This document shows positions 1 through 9,408 of a stretch of 64,000 nucleotides of DNA, piece by piece. Both the position numbers and the translations under genes were made by a program. The first letter of the stretch is position 1. Each line of letters starts with the position of its first letter. The DNA lies in assembly GCF_019710575.1 (NCBI RefSeq), contig NZ_JAHWFK010000057.1, positions 54,164 through 118,163 on the forward strand, read 5' to 3'. Origin of the DNA: Paractinoplanes polyasparticus (lineage in GTDB: Bacteria > Actinomycetota > Actinomycetes > Mycobacteriales > Micromonosporaceae). The notes under the pieces are model-generated. The model made no database searches, was not told where the DNA came from, and was given only the letters and a program-made list of their open reading frames with translations.

Positions 1-2
1 TG

Positions 3-722
3 CGCCGGACGGCCACGACGGCTCCCACGGCCCTCGACGAGCCCGTGCCCTCGGCCACCGCGGCCGGACTGCTGGTCCTGCGCGGACTGCTCGGCCTCGG
101 CCTGACCACGTCGCTGCTTGCCCCGGTCGGCGGGGAGCCGTTGCTCTCCGCGGTGCTCCGGCGCTGGACCGGAAGCGGCCGCGGCGACGACCCGCTTCTC
201 GACCTGATCGCCGAGACTGCGGGCACCGGCCGGCAACCCTTCGAGACGCCGGAGCTCCCGTACGCACCGCCGTGCCGTCACGTCACCGTGCCCCACCAGG
301 CCGATGGGTTCGCCACCGTCACGGTCGACCGTACGGGCCGGGTGCTGCCGTTCGCCGTGCCCGGCGCCGCGGCGGCCGACGACCCGGACCTGACCGCCGC
401 CGTGGCCAACGCGCTGGCCGCCCTGGGTGGACCGGCCACCTCCGACCCGGACGGGCTCGGCGTCGACCTGCTCGCGGTGACGGCCCTGCAGGCGTGGGCG
501 CGCTGGCTACCCGGGTTCGCCGCCGCCTCCGTCCCGTTCCTGCTGGCCACGATGGTGCGGCGGCCCGCCGCCGTACGGATCACCGGCGGCAACGTGGACG
601 TGCGTCTGCCGGCCCGGCCGCACGACATCGTGCTGCGGCTGGCCGGATACCTCGACCCGCTCGACACGTACACCGTGCTGGGCGGGCGGACGATCCGGTT
701 CGTAGTGGAGGACGACGGATGA
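3..722 (+). CDS. eCIS tape-measure-like protein (5' partial)
   Basis: The frame is open to the window edge, so the true start lies upstream; an internal GTG at 45 is the first visible start. The visible 240 residues hold a hydrophobic stretch resembling the 'AGLLVL...L' segment of proteins annotated as contractile injection system tape-measure proteins. The C-terminal part (valine/aspartate-rich strands, then a 'LAGYLDPLD' stretch and 'GGRTIRFV') resembles the conserved end of the gene found next to the ATPase in actinobacterial eCIS loci. Its stop overlaps the ATPase start (ATGA at 719-722), which indicates translational coupling. The role is inferred to be sheath/tube assembly or length control. 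The family assignment comes from pattern memory and is moderate. Confidence 0.55.
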   Translation, partial: RRTATTAPTALDEPVPSATAAGLLVLRGLLGLGLTTSLLAPVGGEPLLSAVLRRWTGSGRGDDPLLDLIAETAGTGRQPFETPELPYAPPCRHVTVPHQADGFATVTVDRTGRVLPFAVPGAAAADDPDLTAAVANALAALGGPATSDPDGLGVDLLAVTALQAWARWLPGFAAASVPFLLATMVRRPAAVRITGGNVDVRLPARPHDIVLRLAGYLDPLDTYTVLGGRTIRFVVEDDG

Positions 723-2893
723 GCGACGAACCGTACGCCACCAGCGCCGAACATCTGGCCGACGAGCTGCGCCGGGTCGAGCTGCTGGTGCGGGCCCAGG
801 TCGAACGCTGGCGCACCGCCCTGGCCGATCTGCGGCCGGCCACCGGCTGGGGCACCGGCATCCTGGACGACGAGGAGCTGGTGAACTATCTGGCGCACTC
901 GTTCACCGAGCCGATGGACGACGACAGCCCGCCCGAGGCCCACGCCCACATGCTGGCGGGCACCGCGATCGCCGCGCAGATCATGATCCGTCGCCCGGCC
1001 GACGGCGTCGAGCTGCGCGTGGACCATTTGCACAAGGCGTTCGACCTCAACCGTACGGACCTGGACGTGATCTTGATCTGCCTGCTCGCCGAGTTGGACG
1101 CCCGCTACCGGCGGGTGCTGGCGTACCTGGCCGACGAGGAGTGGCGCAAGGTCCCGCCGGTCGGCGTGCTGGCCGAGATCCTGCGCCCCGGGGCCGGCGG
1201 GCTGGCGGCGTTCCGGGCCCGGTTCGCGCCGGGGAGCCCGCTGATCCGGCACCGGCTGGTCGCCCTGGGCGAGCCCGCCGAGGGTGGCCTGTCGACCCGG
1301 GCGGTGCTGCTGGACGGCCGGATCGCCGCCTACCTGGGCGGCCAGGACCACCTCGACTCCCGCCTGGCCCCGCTGGTGACAGTCGTTCTCCCCAGCCCTT
1401 CCACCCCGCCTTCCACTCCGGCCTCACCTACCCCTCCGGCCCCGCCTTTTCCTCAGGCCGGTGACGACGCGTCGGGGCGCGTCGCCATGCTGGTCGAGGT
1501 CCTCGGGCGGCATCCCGTCGGCGCGACGGTGGCGCTGCTCGGACCGCCCGGCAGCGGCCGCGGTTTCCTGGCCCGGGCTGTGGCCACCGAGCTGGACGTT
1601 CCGCTGCTGCGGGTGGACCTGCGCGCGCAGCCGCCCGATCGCCAACTGGCCCGCGACGTCTATCGGGAGGCCCGGCTGCGCGGCGCCGCCGTGCTGTGGC
1701 GGGGCGGCGAGGCCGTGGCCGGCACGTCCGCCGACGACGACCGCCTGTGGGCCGACCTGCTGGCGCGCGCCGCCACCCACACCGCGCCCACTTTTGTCGA
1801 CCACGCCCAGCCGTGGGACCCGCCGCCGCGGCACGAGGACGCGGGACCGTACCTGCGGATGTCCTGCCCCGCGCCGGATCTGACCGCACGTGAGGCGCAC
1901 TGGGCCCACCACCTGGACGGCCTCACCTCGGCCGATCCCGCCCAGCTCGCCGCCACCTATCTGCTCGGGCCGGCCCAGATCGCCCAGGCCGTACGGGTCG
2001 CGCGCGATCAGGCCGCCCCAGCCGACTCGACCGCGGACGACCTGCGGGAAGCCTGCCGCCGCCTGTCGTCGCGCCGCCTGATGAGCATCGCCAAACCCAG
2101 CGGCGCCCCGACCGGCATGACCCTGGCCGAAATCGTCCTGCCCGACGACAAGAAACGGGAGCTGTTCGCGCTGCGCGACCGCATCCGGAACCGGCCCCGG
2201 GTGGACCGCCTCCTGGGCCCGGGCGCGAAAGGCACGCGGGGCCTGGTCGCGATGTTCTGCGGTTCCTCCGGCACGGGCAAGACCCTCGCCGCCGGCCTCA
2301 TCGCCCGCGACTTGGGCCGCGACCTGCTGCGGGTGGACCTGTCCCAAATGGTCAGCAAGTGGGTCGGCGAGACCGAGAAAAACCTGGACCGGGTGTTGGC
2401 CGAAGCGCAGGACTCCCCCGCCATCCTGTTCTTCGACGAGGCCGAGGCGGTCTTCGGCAAACGCGGCACGGTGTCGGAGGCCCGGGACCGGTACGCCATG
2501 CAGGAGACCAGTTTCCTGCTCCAGCGCATCGAGGAGTACGAGGGCGTGGTCATCCTGGCCACCAACCTGCGCCAGAACCTGGACGAGGCCTTCAGCCGCC
2601 GCATCACCACGGTGATCGACTTTCCGTCGGCCGACGAGGACTGCCGCCGCCGCTTGTGGGGTCTGGCGCTGAGCCGCGTCCCCCACGACTTGACCCCGGC
2701 CGAAATCGCCACCGCGGCCGAAAGCTATCGCCTGTCCGCCGCCGCCATCTGCGAGGTCGTCGTGACGGCGTCGTTCGTCGCCCTGGCCCGCGACCCCGCC
2801 ACCACCCACCTGACCACGGAGGACGTAGACGAGGCCGTACGAACCGAACTCCAGCGCCAGGGCCTCCCAGCCGCCCCGGGCCTAAGGCCGTAA
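719..2893 (+). CDS. eCIS-associated AAA+ ATPase (Afp15/Pvc15-like)
   Basis: This 724-residue protein starts at the ATG that overlaps the upstream stop; the open frame continues further upstream but only antisense or out of frame to real genes. It has a helical N-terminal domain, a Pro/Ser/Thr linker near residues 220-245, a degenerate first AAA module whose P-loop reads GPPGSGRG (residues 275-282, lysine replaced by arginine), and an intact second AAA module. The second module has Walker A GSSGTGKT (515-522), Walker B ending in D573-E574, and Arg-finger-like SRR downstream. The double-AAA layout with one dead site matches the ATPases of extracellular contractile injection systems (Afp15/Pvc15), which assist particle assembly in the producing cell. 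It converges on the effector operon, leaving 10 bp between stops. Confidence 0.85.
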   Translation: MSDEPYATSAEHLADELRRVELLVRAQVERWRTALADLRPATGWGTGILDDEELVNYLAHSFTEPMDDDSPPEAHAHMLAGTAIAAQIMIRRPADGVELRVDHLHKAFDLNRTDLDVILICLLAELDARYRRVLAYLADEEWRKVPPVGVLAEILRPGAGGLAAFRARFAPGSPLIRHRLVALGEPAEGGLSTRAVLLDGRIAAYLGGQDHLDSRLAPLVTVVLPSPSTPPSTPASPTPPAPPFPQAGDDASGRVAMLVEVLGRHPVGATVALLGPPGSGRGFLARAVATELDVPLLRVDLRAQPPDRQLARDVYREARLRGAAVLWRGGEAVAGTSADDDRLWADLLARAATHTAPTFVDHAQPWDPPPRHEDAGPYLRMSCPAPDLTAREAHWAHHLDGLTSADPAQLAATYLLGPAQIAQAVRVARDQAAPADSTADDLREACRRLSSRRLMSIAKPSGAPTGMTLAEIVLPDDKKRELFALRDRIRNRPRVDRLLGPGAKGTRGLVAMFCGSSGTGKTLAAGLIARDLGRDLLRVDLSQMVSKWVGETEKNLDRVLAEAQDSPAILFFDEAEAVFGKRGTVSEARDRYAMQETSFLLQRIEEYEGVVILATNLRQNLDEAFSRRITTVIDFPSADEDCRRRLWGLALSRVPHDLTPAEIATAAESYRLSAAAICEVVVTASFVALARDPATTHLTTEDVDEAVRTELQRQGLPAAPGLRP

Positions 2894-2903
2894 CAGCACA
2901 CGT

Positions 2904-3491
2904 TCAGAACTTGTCAGGCAGCGCCAGCCTCGCCATGTTCTCGCCCACGAGCGTGCGCTGCCATCCCTCAACGGCCCGCCACTCGACCAGCCACAGCAGA
3001 TACTCAACTGGCCCGATCCCACTCGGCAGCGGAGTGGTCGCGCCGTCCTCGCGCAACACCATCGAGCCGACCTCACCACACGTGTCAAGCAGGCACACCG
3101 CGCCCGTCATGTCCTCCGTCGCGATGTCAAACTGCCGGCGCTCGGTCAACAGCTCGGCCACCGGGATCTCATGCTCCTCGTCCCAGCGGTAAAGGCCGAA
3201 CAGCGAGACGACGCCCGCATATCCGGACAGCAGATCCGGCCCGTCGGGGTGGTAACGCCAGTGCAGGTCGAAGCCGCCGGTCACGCCATAGATCTCGGAC
3301 ACGAAACCGGGTGATCGGTAGGACTCCAGGCCGGGCTGCCGGTGAAGCCAGTCGTCCCAGTCGGCGAAGTCGTCGTCGTCCCAAACCGGGTGTTCGGAAA
3401 AGGTCACGTCGAAGCGCTTGTCGCGGTCCATCCGGCCGATCACGTCGCGGAGACCGGTCATGGCGCTCGCCAGGTCATTCGTCGTCGGCAT
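2904..3491 (-). CDS. Small acidic protein, putative immunity partner of the eCIS effector
   Basis: This 195-residue acidic protein has no signal peptide or membrane segment. Its ATG lies 17 nt inside the 3' end of the giant effector gene, so the two are almost certainly co-translated. It has an N-terminal DDDD/WDDW region and a hydrophobic C-terminal helix rich in Trp and Leu. The size, acidity and loose feel resemble SUKH/SMI1-type or other immunity proteins, but I do not recognise the family. Placement directly after a toxin-like tip is the main argument for an immunity role. It could equally be a chaperone or loading factor for the effector. Confidence 0.5.
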   Translation of the reverse strand: MPTTNDLASAMTGLRDVIGRMDRDKRFDVTFSEHPVWDDDDFADWDDWLHRQPGLESYRSPGFVSEIYGVTGGFDLHWRYHPDGPDLLSGYAGVVSLFGLYRWDEEHEIPVAELLTERRQFDIATEDMTGAVCLLDTCGEVGSMVLREDGATTPLPSGIGPVEYLLWLVEWRAVEGWQRTLVGENMARLALPDKF

Positions 3492-6400
3492 CGCTCTTCT
3501 CCCCGATGGTGATCTTCTTGGCCAGGAGAAGGCTGACGATCGACGCTATGCCTTCGTCCAACTTTCCCTCGGTCGGACGCTTGCGGCCCATGTAGACGGC
3601 AGTCATCCGATTGACGAAGTCGTCCAGGCCGGCGAAGTCACCGCCGTCGTCGTGTTCGTCCTCGACGGCCATCGCAAACCGCTGGGGCACGTGGCGGTCA
3701 AGCAAACCTTGACGCCGCAGATCATTGAGGTCCGGCCTCGCCGTGGCTGCCAGCGGCGGCGGCTTGATGTTGTCCAGACTGAAGCCGGACAGCGGGTCGG
3801 CCCTCCTCCACTTCTTGCCCTGGTAGCGCATCGTTCCGCGTTCGATCTCGATCCGGCGAGGGAAATTCTCGACAATGTCGCCTTTGTGAAACTCCACCCG
3901 TGCCGAGTAATAGAGCACTTCCTCCTGGGCGATCCTTTCCTTGCTGTCCGACTCGATCTCCTGCTCCATCTCTGCGTTGTGCTTCTTGCGGAGCGGCACA
4001 GTGTTGAACGGATCTCCGGGGCCGTGCAGCTTCTCGCTGACGAGGTGACCGGCGACCCAGTAACCCACGCCCCAAACTCCGCGCTTCTTGTTCACCATCA
4101 TCCGGTCGATCGACACGACGTGGTCCCAGCCGAGCATCCGACCGCGCGGTGCACTGCCTTTCTTACCCTCGTCAGACAACGGCTCGGCGGTGACCTTGGA
4201 CGCTTTGGCCCCCGACGTGGGCTTGATCTCCGTCTCCGGAAGCTCAATCACACGCAGCGCGATCTGAATGGTCTGTAGCTCCGGCCACAGCGCCTCCTCC
4301 CAGCTCTCCGCCTCGTCGTCCTTGGCCTTGAGCTCGGACTTATCTCCCTCCGCCTTCTTGGCCGCGGCCATGGCGGCGCTCGCCGCGGCCAGCGTTACGG
4401 CGAGCTTGGTGTCGGCGCTGCCGATGGCGGTCTCGGCGCGCTTCCTGCGCTCGCCCTCCTCGCCCTTGTCCTTGAGTTTCGCGGCCGAGACCCGGTATTC
4501 GTCGAGTTTCTGGCGTACCGGACCCTTGTGATCGCTGGCCATCATGATCTCGGGCTTGTCGCCGACCACCTCGATCCACAGTTGGTGGTGTTCGCCCTCG
4601 GCCGACCAGCGGACGGTCTCGCCGATCGTCCCGTCGTACTTCTCGCCCTTCGGATCCTTCTTCTTCCGCAGTCCGAGCGATTCGAGCAGCGCCTTGCCCT
4701 TCTCGATCAGCCACACCACGGCCTTCTCGACCATGCCGAGCACCCATTCCCGCATGCTCTTGACCTTCTCGGCGACGATCTTGGGTAGGTCGCGGAACCG
4801 GGTGTAGTCGGCGATGAACGCGATCACCGGCCGGACCATCCCGGCCAGGGCCTTCTCGACGGCCGCGGCGAAGCCGGTGGTGTTGCCGGCCAGCAGATCC
4901 ACCACGCCGTCGACCACGGTCTCGATCAGGCTGAAGATCGAGGCGGCGTTCTCGAAGATCCAGCGCAGCACTTTATAGATGGCCTCGATCGCCTGCAGGA
5001 TGGCGCCGGCCGGATTGAACAGCAGCAGGATCCGCGCGGCGATCTGACTGACGATGGCGCCGGTCATGAACTCCACGGCGCTGCGTATCACCTCGTCCAC
5101 GATGTTCTTCGGGTCGAGCTTCTCCTTGATCATTTCGACGATGCCATCCGGGCCCTTGTCGATGAAAGTGGACAGCATCGACCAGACCTTCTCGGCCAGG
5201 GCGACGTTTTTCGCGCCGACGTGCTTGACCAGGATCTTGCGAATGTTGGCCCAGGTGATGCCCATCAGCTGCAGGAAGAACGTGGCCACGCTGCGCAGCG
5301 TCACCTCGGTCGGGATCGCGATGTCCTTCACGTTGCCGAGCAGCCATTGCACGAAGCCGCGCAGCAGATGGCCACCCAGGTGGTCGAAGAACGCGCCGAA
5401 CCCGTCGGCCAGACCCTTCAACAGGTTGCCGGCGAAGCCCAGCGGGTCGTCGGCGATCTGGCCGGCGACCTTCTTGATCTTCGCGACGACCGCCCAGAAC
5501 GACGCCGGCGGGATGCCGACCAGTTCCAGCAGCCCGTCGATGATGAACTTGATCGGGTCGTCGAGGAACCGCGTGACCGCGCCGATGATGCGGTCCAGCA
5601 GGCTGGACGCCTTGCGACGGGCCTCGGCGATCTCGGCCCGGGCCTCGTCGACGGCCTCGGTCGAGCTGCGCTTCAGATCCTTGACGAACGCGGTTCGGGT
5701 CGCCTCGACGTCCTCGTGCAGCCGGTCCAGCTGACCGTCGAACGCGGCCCGCTGCCCGGCCGCCCACTCCTGCAGCGACGCCGGCAGCTCGTCGAAGATC
5801 GTCTTGATGTCAGTCCGCGCGGTCTCGATGATCGTGTTGCAGGCCGCGATGATCGTGTTGACCTCGCTCGACAGATCCTCGAGCTGCCGTACGACGCCGT
5901 CGGCGAACTTGGTCTCGGCGGTTGTGTAGTCCCGTTCCACCCAGCCCGGCAGTCCGGTGAGGAAGTCGCCGACACCCACGAAGAAGCCACCGACGCCGCT
6001 GTGCCGTTTGCTGATCCGGTCGCTGACCACCTTCAGGTCGCTCTTGAAGGCCGTCGAGAGCAGGACCTTGGCGGCGTCCCACTTGGCCATCGCCGTGCTC
6101 GGCAGGTCCTTCAGTTGCGGCATGACCTTCGTACGGGCGTCTTTGAAGATTTGGTTGGCACGCTCGGACGCCGCCGCGCGCATCGACTCCTCGGAGCCGA
6201 CCATGCCGCGCTGCCGAGTCGTGGCGCCGGTCGCCGTGCCGACCCGGGACGTCTCCAGCGCGGTCACCGCCTGCACCTGCAGCGCGGCCATGTCCGCCTC
6301 GGCCTTGGCCAGCGATTCGCGCTGCTGGGCCAGGATGCGGGCCGGACCGTCCGCCGCCAACTGGTCGAACTCGCCCTGGGCGGCGCGGGCCTCGGCGACC

Positions 6401-7923
6401 GGCCCGGTCTGCACGAGCGAGGCCGGCTCGGTGGTCATGCCGGCCGACTTGATCCGCTCGGCGGTGGCGGTCGCGTCCTCGGTCAGCGACACATTCTTGG
6501 CCGGTACGGCATCCGGCACGGCCGCCGTGGCCTCGATCGGCGCGGTCGCGACGACGGCGGGCTGCGGCGGCAGCTCCGTGCCCGGCGGCGGCGCGGCCGG
6601 CTGCGCCGTCTGCTCCATCGCCTCGTAGCTGCCCTCGACGCGGCTCGTCTCGCCCTGGATGCTCTCGTTGAGCGCGCTCCCGGCCTCCTTCGCCGCCTCC
6701 TCCGGTTTGGCCTCGACCAGCGCGTCCTCGTCGGGCGGCCGCTTGGACCGGATGACCTCCCGGATCCGCTTCCCCAGCGCGACGATCTCGGGGCTGGGCG
6801 GTTCCCGCACCGCGCCGATCAACTGCTGCTGCGCCTTGGCGACCCCCTCGGCGGGCGGCGGCACGACGGCCTCCCGGGCGTCGCCGACCTGCGCGGCCGC
6901 GGGCGGCAACGCACCGTGCGCCCGCGCGGTCCCGGAGGCACGCTTGATGACCGCCTGCGTACGGCGAACCGCCGCCGGCGACGGCCCGGCGGGCGGCTCC
7001 GGCATGAGCAGCCCGGCACGTTTCGGCCCGGACGCCGAGGGCCTCTCCCCCTCCGCAGCAGCAGGCCCGGCCATACCCACGCCGGCGTCTCCCCGGCCAC
7101 CGCGGGCCGGCTTACCGTCTGATCCCTTCGCCGCCGCGCCCGAGGATCGCGCACCGCCACCGGACCGCGCGCTCGGCTTATCAACGGGCTGCACCCCATC
7201 ACGACCACCAACCAGGGCGCTCGCCGCGATCGCTCCCGAGCCCGCGCCAGCCGTTCCCGCCCCTGCTCCAGCCATTCGCCCGCCCGCACCAGCCGCTCCC
7301 ACACCCGCGCCAGCCGCACCCGCGCCAGCCGTTCCGGCCACTGCTCCAGCCGTTCGCGCGCCCGCGCCAGCCTTTCCTGCTCCAGCAGCTACCGCACCCG
7401 CGCCAGCCGTTCCCGCGCCTGCACCAGCTGTTCCCGACCCTGCACCAGCGGTTCGCGCGCCCGCGCCAGCAGTTCCCGTGCCCGCACCCGCAGCGACAAC
7501 CCCGGCCCACGAACTCGTCCCCGCAGCCGGGCGGGGAGCCCCACCCGCCGCCGAAAGGGCACCCTTCTCAGCCGCACCCGAGTGAATTGCCCCCGGGCCG
7601 GGCTCCGCACGCCTCACAGCAGCAGCGCCGGCGCCGGCGAACCGAGCCGCCCCCGCACCGCCCGACTTGGCCGATGCGATCACCACGCGCGGCACTGGCA
7701 GGACGGGCGCGACCCCGGCCCGCCCACTCGCCCTCGAGGCGGCGGCGGGACTAAGGCGTACGGGAGCCCCCGAAGCCCCCGACGACGAGGCCGCGCGCCG
7801 GGACCGGGCCTGTGCCCCACCGGTCTGGCGGCGCTGCGGAGCCCGCGCGGCCCGGCCCGGTTCCGGCGCGACCTCCCGGGCCGCCCCGGTCCGCGCCCGG
7901 TCGAGCGTCTTCTCGGATCCCAC
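3475..7923 (-). CDS. Giant eCIS-associated effector with nuclease-like C-terminal domain
   Basis: This 1482-residue protein starts at GTG (7921-7923), preceded by GGAGG six bases upstream. Residues 1-350 are Ala/Gly/Pro-rich low complexity, including degenerate short repeats. About 480-800 is helical/coiled coil. About 800-1110 is a long hydrophobic helical region with Gly-rich turns, like the pore or scaffold region of eCIS-associated toxins. A charged linker follows. The C-terminal domain contains the motif AGHLVSEKLHGPGDPFN with H1293, then an Asn and 'NAEMEQEIE'. This resembles the GH...GPG...N...E core of His-Me finger (DNA/RNA non-specific endonuclease-like) tips found at the ends of many eCIS-locus proteins. 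No N-terminal HExxH (DUF4157) domain is visible, which is unusual for this class. It sits in an operon after the BTAD regulator (17 nt gap) and before the putative immunity gene. Confidence 0.7.
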   Translation of the reverse strand: MGSEKTLDRARTGAAREVAPEPGRAARAPQRRQTGGAQARSRRAASSSGASGAPVRLSPAAASRASGRAGVAPVLPVPRVVIASAKSGGAGAARFAGAGAAAVRRAEPGPGAIHSGAAEKGALSAAGGAPRPAAGTSSWAGVVAAGAGTGTAGAGARTAGAGSGTAGAGAGTAGAGAVAAGAGKAGAGARTAGAVAGTAGAGAAGAGVGAAGAGGRMAGAGAGTAGAGSGAIAASALVGGRDGVQPVDKPSARSGGGARSSGAAAKGSDGKPARGGRGDAGVGMAGPAAAEGERPSASGPKRAGLLMPEPPAGPSPAAVRRTQAVIKRASGTARAHGALPPAAAQVGDAREAVVPPPAEGVAKAQQQLIGAVREPPSPEIVALGKRIREVIRSKRPPDEDALVEAKPEEAAKEAGSALNESIQGETSRVEGSYEAMEQTAQPAAPPPGTELPPQPAVVATAPIEATAAVPDAVPAKNVSLTEDATATAERIKSAGMTTEPASLVQTGPVAEARAAQGEFDQLAADGPARILAQQRESLAKAEADMAALQVQAVTALETSRVGTATGATTRQRGMVGSEESMRAAASERANQIFKDARTKVMPQLKDLPSTAMAKWDAAKVLLSTAFKSDLKVVSDRISKRHSGVGGFFVGVGDFLTGLPGWVERDYTTAETKFADGVVRQLEDLSSEVNTIIAACNTIIETARTDIKTIFDELPASLQEWAAGQRAAFDGQLDRLHEDVEATRTAFVKDLKRSSTEAVDEARAEIAEARRKASSLLDRIIGAVTRFLDDPIKFIIDGLLELVGIPPASFWAVVAKIKKVAGQIADDPLGFAGNLLKGLADGFGAFFDHLGGHLLRGFVQWLLGNVKDIAIPTEVTLRSVATFFLQLMGITWANIRKILVKHVGAKNVALAEKVWSMLSTFIDKGPDGIVEMIKEKLDPKNIVDEVIRSAVEFMTGAIVSQIAARILLLFNPAGAILQAIEAIYKVLRWIFENAASIFSLIETVVDGVVDLLAGNTTGFAAAVEKALAGMVRPVIAFIADYTRFRDLPKIVAEKVKSMREWVLGMVEKAVVWLIEKGKALLESLGLRKKKDPKGEKYDGTIGETVRWSAEGEHHQLWIEVVGDKPEIMMASDHKGPVRQKLDEYRVSAAKLKDKGEEGERRKRAETAIGSADTKLAVTLAAASAAMAAAKKAEGDKSELKAKDDEAESWEEALWPELQTIQIALRVIELPETEIKPTSGAKASKVTAEPLSDEGKKGSAPRGRMLGWDHVVSIDRMMVNKKRGVWGVGYWVAGHLVSEKLHGPGDPFNTVPLRKKHNAEMEQEIESDSKERIAQEEVLYYSARVEFHKGDIVENFPRRIEIERGTMRYQGKKWRRADPLSGFSLDNIKPPPLAATARPDLNDLRRQGLLDRHVPQRFAMAVEDEHDDGGDFAGLDDFVNRMTAVYMGRKRPTEGKLDEGIASIVSLLLAKKITIGEKSDADDE
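7230..7500 (-). repeat. Degenerate short tandem repeats encoding a Gly/Ala/Thr-rich linker
   Basis: Within the N-terminal part of the giant effector the coding strand repeats units of about 15-27 bp. They encode variations of GAGAGTAGAG and GAGSGTAGAG (residues about 140-235). The repeats are imperfect and always keep the reading frame, so copy number can change without killing the protein. This is probably a flexible linker or packaging region. Confidence 0.7.
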
Positions 7924-7940
7924 CTACGGCCTCCGCAACG

Positions 7941-8690
7941 TCAGCGCCGGGCCAGCTCCCGATCGAACGACAACAGCGCGGGGTGCGCGGCGGCAAAGGA
8001 CGCCGCGGCGCCCGGCCCGAAGGTCTTGTGCAGCAGCCGGCGGTATTGGTCGGCCTGCCAGCGGGCCCGACCCCAGCTGCCTTCTTCGGCGAGGGCGCGG
8101 ATGAGGGCGATCTGGCTGCGTTCGCGCAGCGGGTCGGTGGCCACCAGGCGCATCGCGTAGTCGATGGCCCGCGTGAAGTTGCCGCCACGGCGCAGGTGGT
8201 CGACCAGGGCTTCGAGGAAGCGGATCTGGAGCTGCCCCAGACGCTCGCGTTCCACGATGACCCAGTCCTCGTACCACCCGGGCAGCAGCTCGCGGGACAG
8301 CGATTCGGGGCCGAGGCCGGTGGCCGGCGGTGGGCTGCCGTCGAGGAATTCCCAACCGGACTGTTCGAGCACGATTACGTCGACGTGAACATGATCGTTC
8401 AGGGCCAAGGTCGAGCCGCTGCACGTGATGACGGGCGGAGATCCGGCGCCGTTCAAACGCCACAGGATCGAACGCAGGTTGGCCGACGCGCGCGCCTCCG
8501 CCTTCTGGGGCCACAGCGTCCCGGCGATCACCGCCCGGCGCACCGGCCGGCGGCGGAGCGCCAGCAACGCGATGAGGCGCTGCGCGAGCTCGTTGACCTC
8601 GACAGCCGTATGGCCCACGCGCAGGCAGAAACCGTCGAGCAGATCGAGACGGAGGGTCTCCGGGTCGTCGTACGGCACAGATGCGGTCAT
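7941..8690 (-). CDS. BTAD-containing transcriptional regulator (SARP-like)
   Basis: This 249-residue regulator starts at the ATG at 8690, which has a strong GGGAGGTG ribosome site just upstream. An in-frame ATG seven codons earlier lacks one. The N-terminal half resembles a winged-helix DNA-binding domain of the OmpR/SARP type ('ALLALRRRPVRRAVIAGTLW', 'ANLRSILWRL'). The C-terminal half is a helical bacterial transcriptional activation domain ('RERLGQLQIRFLEALVDHL', 'DPLRERSQIALIRALAEEG'). Such small BTAD proteins accompany actinobacterial eCIS loci. It is the first gene of the minus-strand unit that includes the effector, so it probably controls its own operon and the structural genes. Confidence 0.8.
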   Translation of the reverse strand: MTASVPYDDPETLRLDLLDGFCLRVGHTAVEVNELAQRLIALLALRRRPVRRAVIAGTLWPQKAEARASANLRSILWRLNGAGSPPVITCSGSTLALNDHVHVDVIVLEQSGWEFLDGSPPPATGLGPESLSRELLPGWYEDWVIVERERLGQLQIRFLEALVDHLRRGGNFTRAIDYAMRLVATDPLRERSQIALIRALAEEGSWGRARWQADQYRRLLHKTFGPGAAASFAAAHPALLSFDRELARR

Positions 8691-8884
8691 GAGGCACCTC
8701 CCGCGCCGCATTATCCGGCCGATCGCGTTACGCGCCCGTCACCGATGCGTCGCTTTACCGCCCCACTGACCTAGATCCGACACTGCCCCGAGTTGCACCT
8801 CCGGCCCGCCGCCAGCGATTCGCACGTGCTGACTTGTCCCCGCGGCGGTGTGGTCGACAGGGTGACGCGGTGTCGTGTTACCCC

Positions 8885-9385
8885 ATGGTCGACCTGGCCG
8901 CGATCGCCGAGAACTACGCGCAGTTGACCGGCGTGCTCACCGGTCTTGCCTTCACCGCGCTGGTGCTGATCCTGACCCTGGCCACCTCGCGCGAGCACAC
9001 AACGAACAACACCGACAACGGAGCGCCGTTGTGCCTGTTCATCGCGTTTTTCGCGTTGCTCCTGGCGACATTGCTGTATTCAGTCATGACTGGTGAAGAC
9101 ATGAGGCAGGCCCGAGGCCGGGCCGCCACCGTCGAACTCATCAACGGCCTCGTCTTAGGCCTGGCGGTCATAGCTCTTCTGCAGGGTGTCTTCCTGCTCA
9201 TGCGCGACGCCGACATGGATCCCGCCGCCGTGATGCTGGCCCGAATTGTGACGGTAGTCGTCGTCCCGACCGTGGCCATGTACTTCGTGGCGGTCGGCGC
9301 CTCCGACACGGTCTCGGCGCGGGCGGCATCGAACGGTCGACGCGACGATCGTACGGGCCCACCAGGACGCTGCCGGGGCTCGTAA
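8885..9385 (+). CDS. Four-helix membrane protein, possibly C-terminally truncated
   Basis: Starting at the ATG at 8885 the product has about 166 residues. It shows four hydrophobic segments: residues 10-33 ('LTGVLTGLAFTALVLIL'), 44-63, 83-103 and 115-136. The last 25 residues are Arg/Gly/Asp-rich and look like read-through into foreign sequence. An IS5 remnant begins some 25 bp after the stop, so the natural C-terminus may have been replaced. I do not recognise a family. An upstream in-frame GTG at 8834 would add 17 residues but no hydrophobic or conserved sequence. Confidence 0.55.
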   Translation: MVDLAAIAENYAQLTGVLTGLAFTALVLILTLATSREHTTNNTDNGAPLCLFIAFFALLLATLLYSVMTGEDMRQARGRAATVELINGLVLGLAVIALLQGVFLLMRDADMDPAAVMLARIVTVVVVPTVAMYFVAVGASDTVSARAASNGRRDDRTGPPGRCRGS

Positions 9386-9408
9386 AGGGGGCTGAGCCCG
9401 GTCGAGTC

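Noticed and set aside
272..718. N-terminal extension of the eCIS ATPase
   Set aside because: The extra 149 residues overlap the upstream gene in another frame and are Arg-rich; ATGA coupling at 719 is the natural start.
5221..7122. Long plus-strand open frame opposite the giant effector
   Set aside because: It is a mirror of a GC-rich minus-strand gene; the product is Arg/Leu/Gly-rich with no motif, and the effector has ribosome site, domains and operon context.
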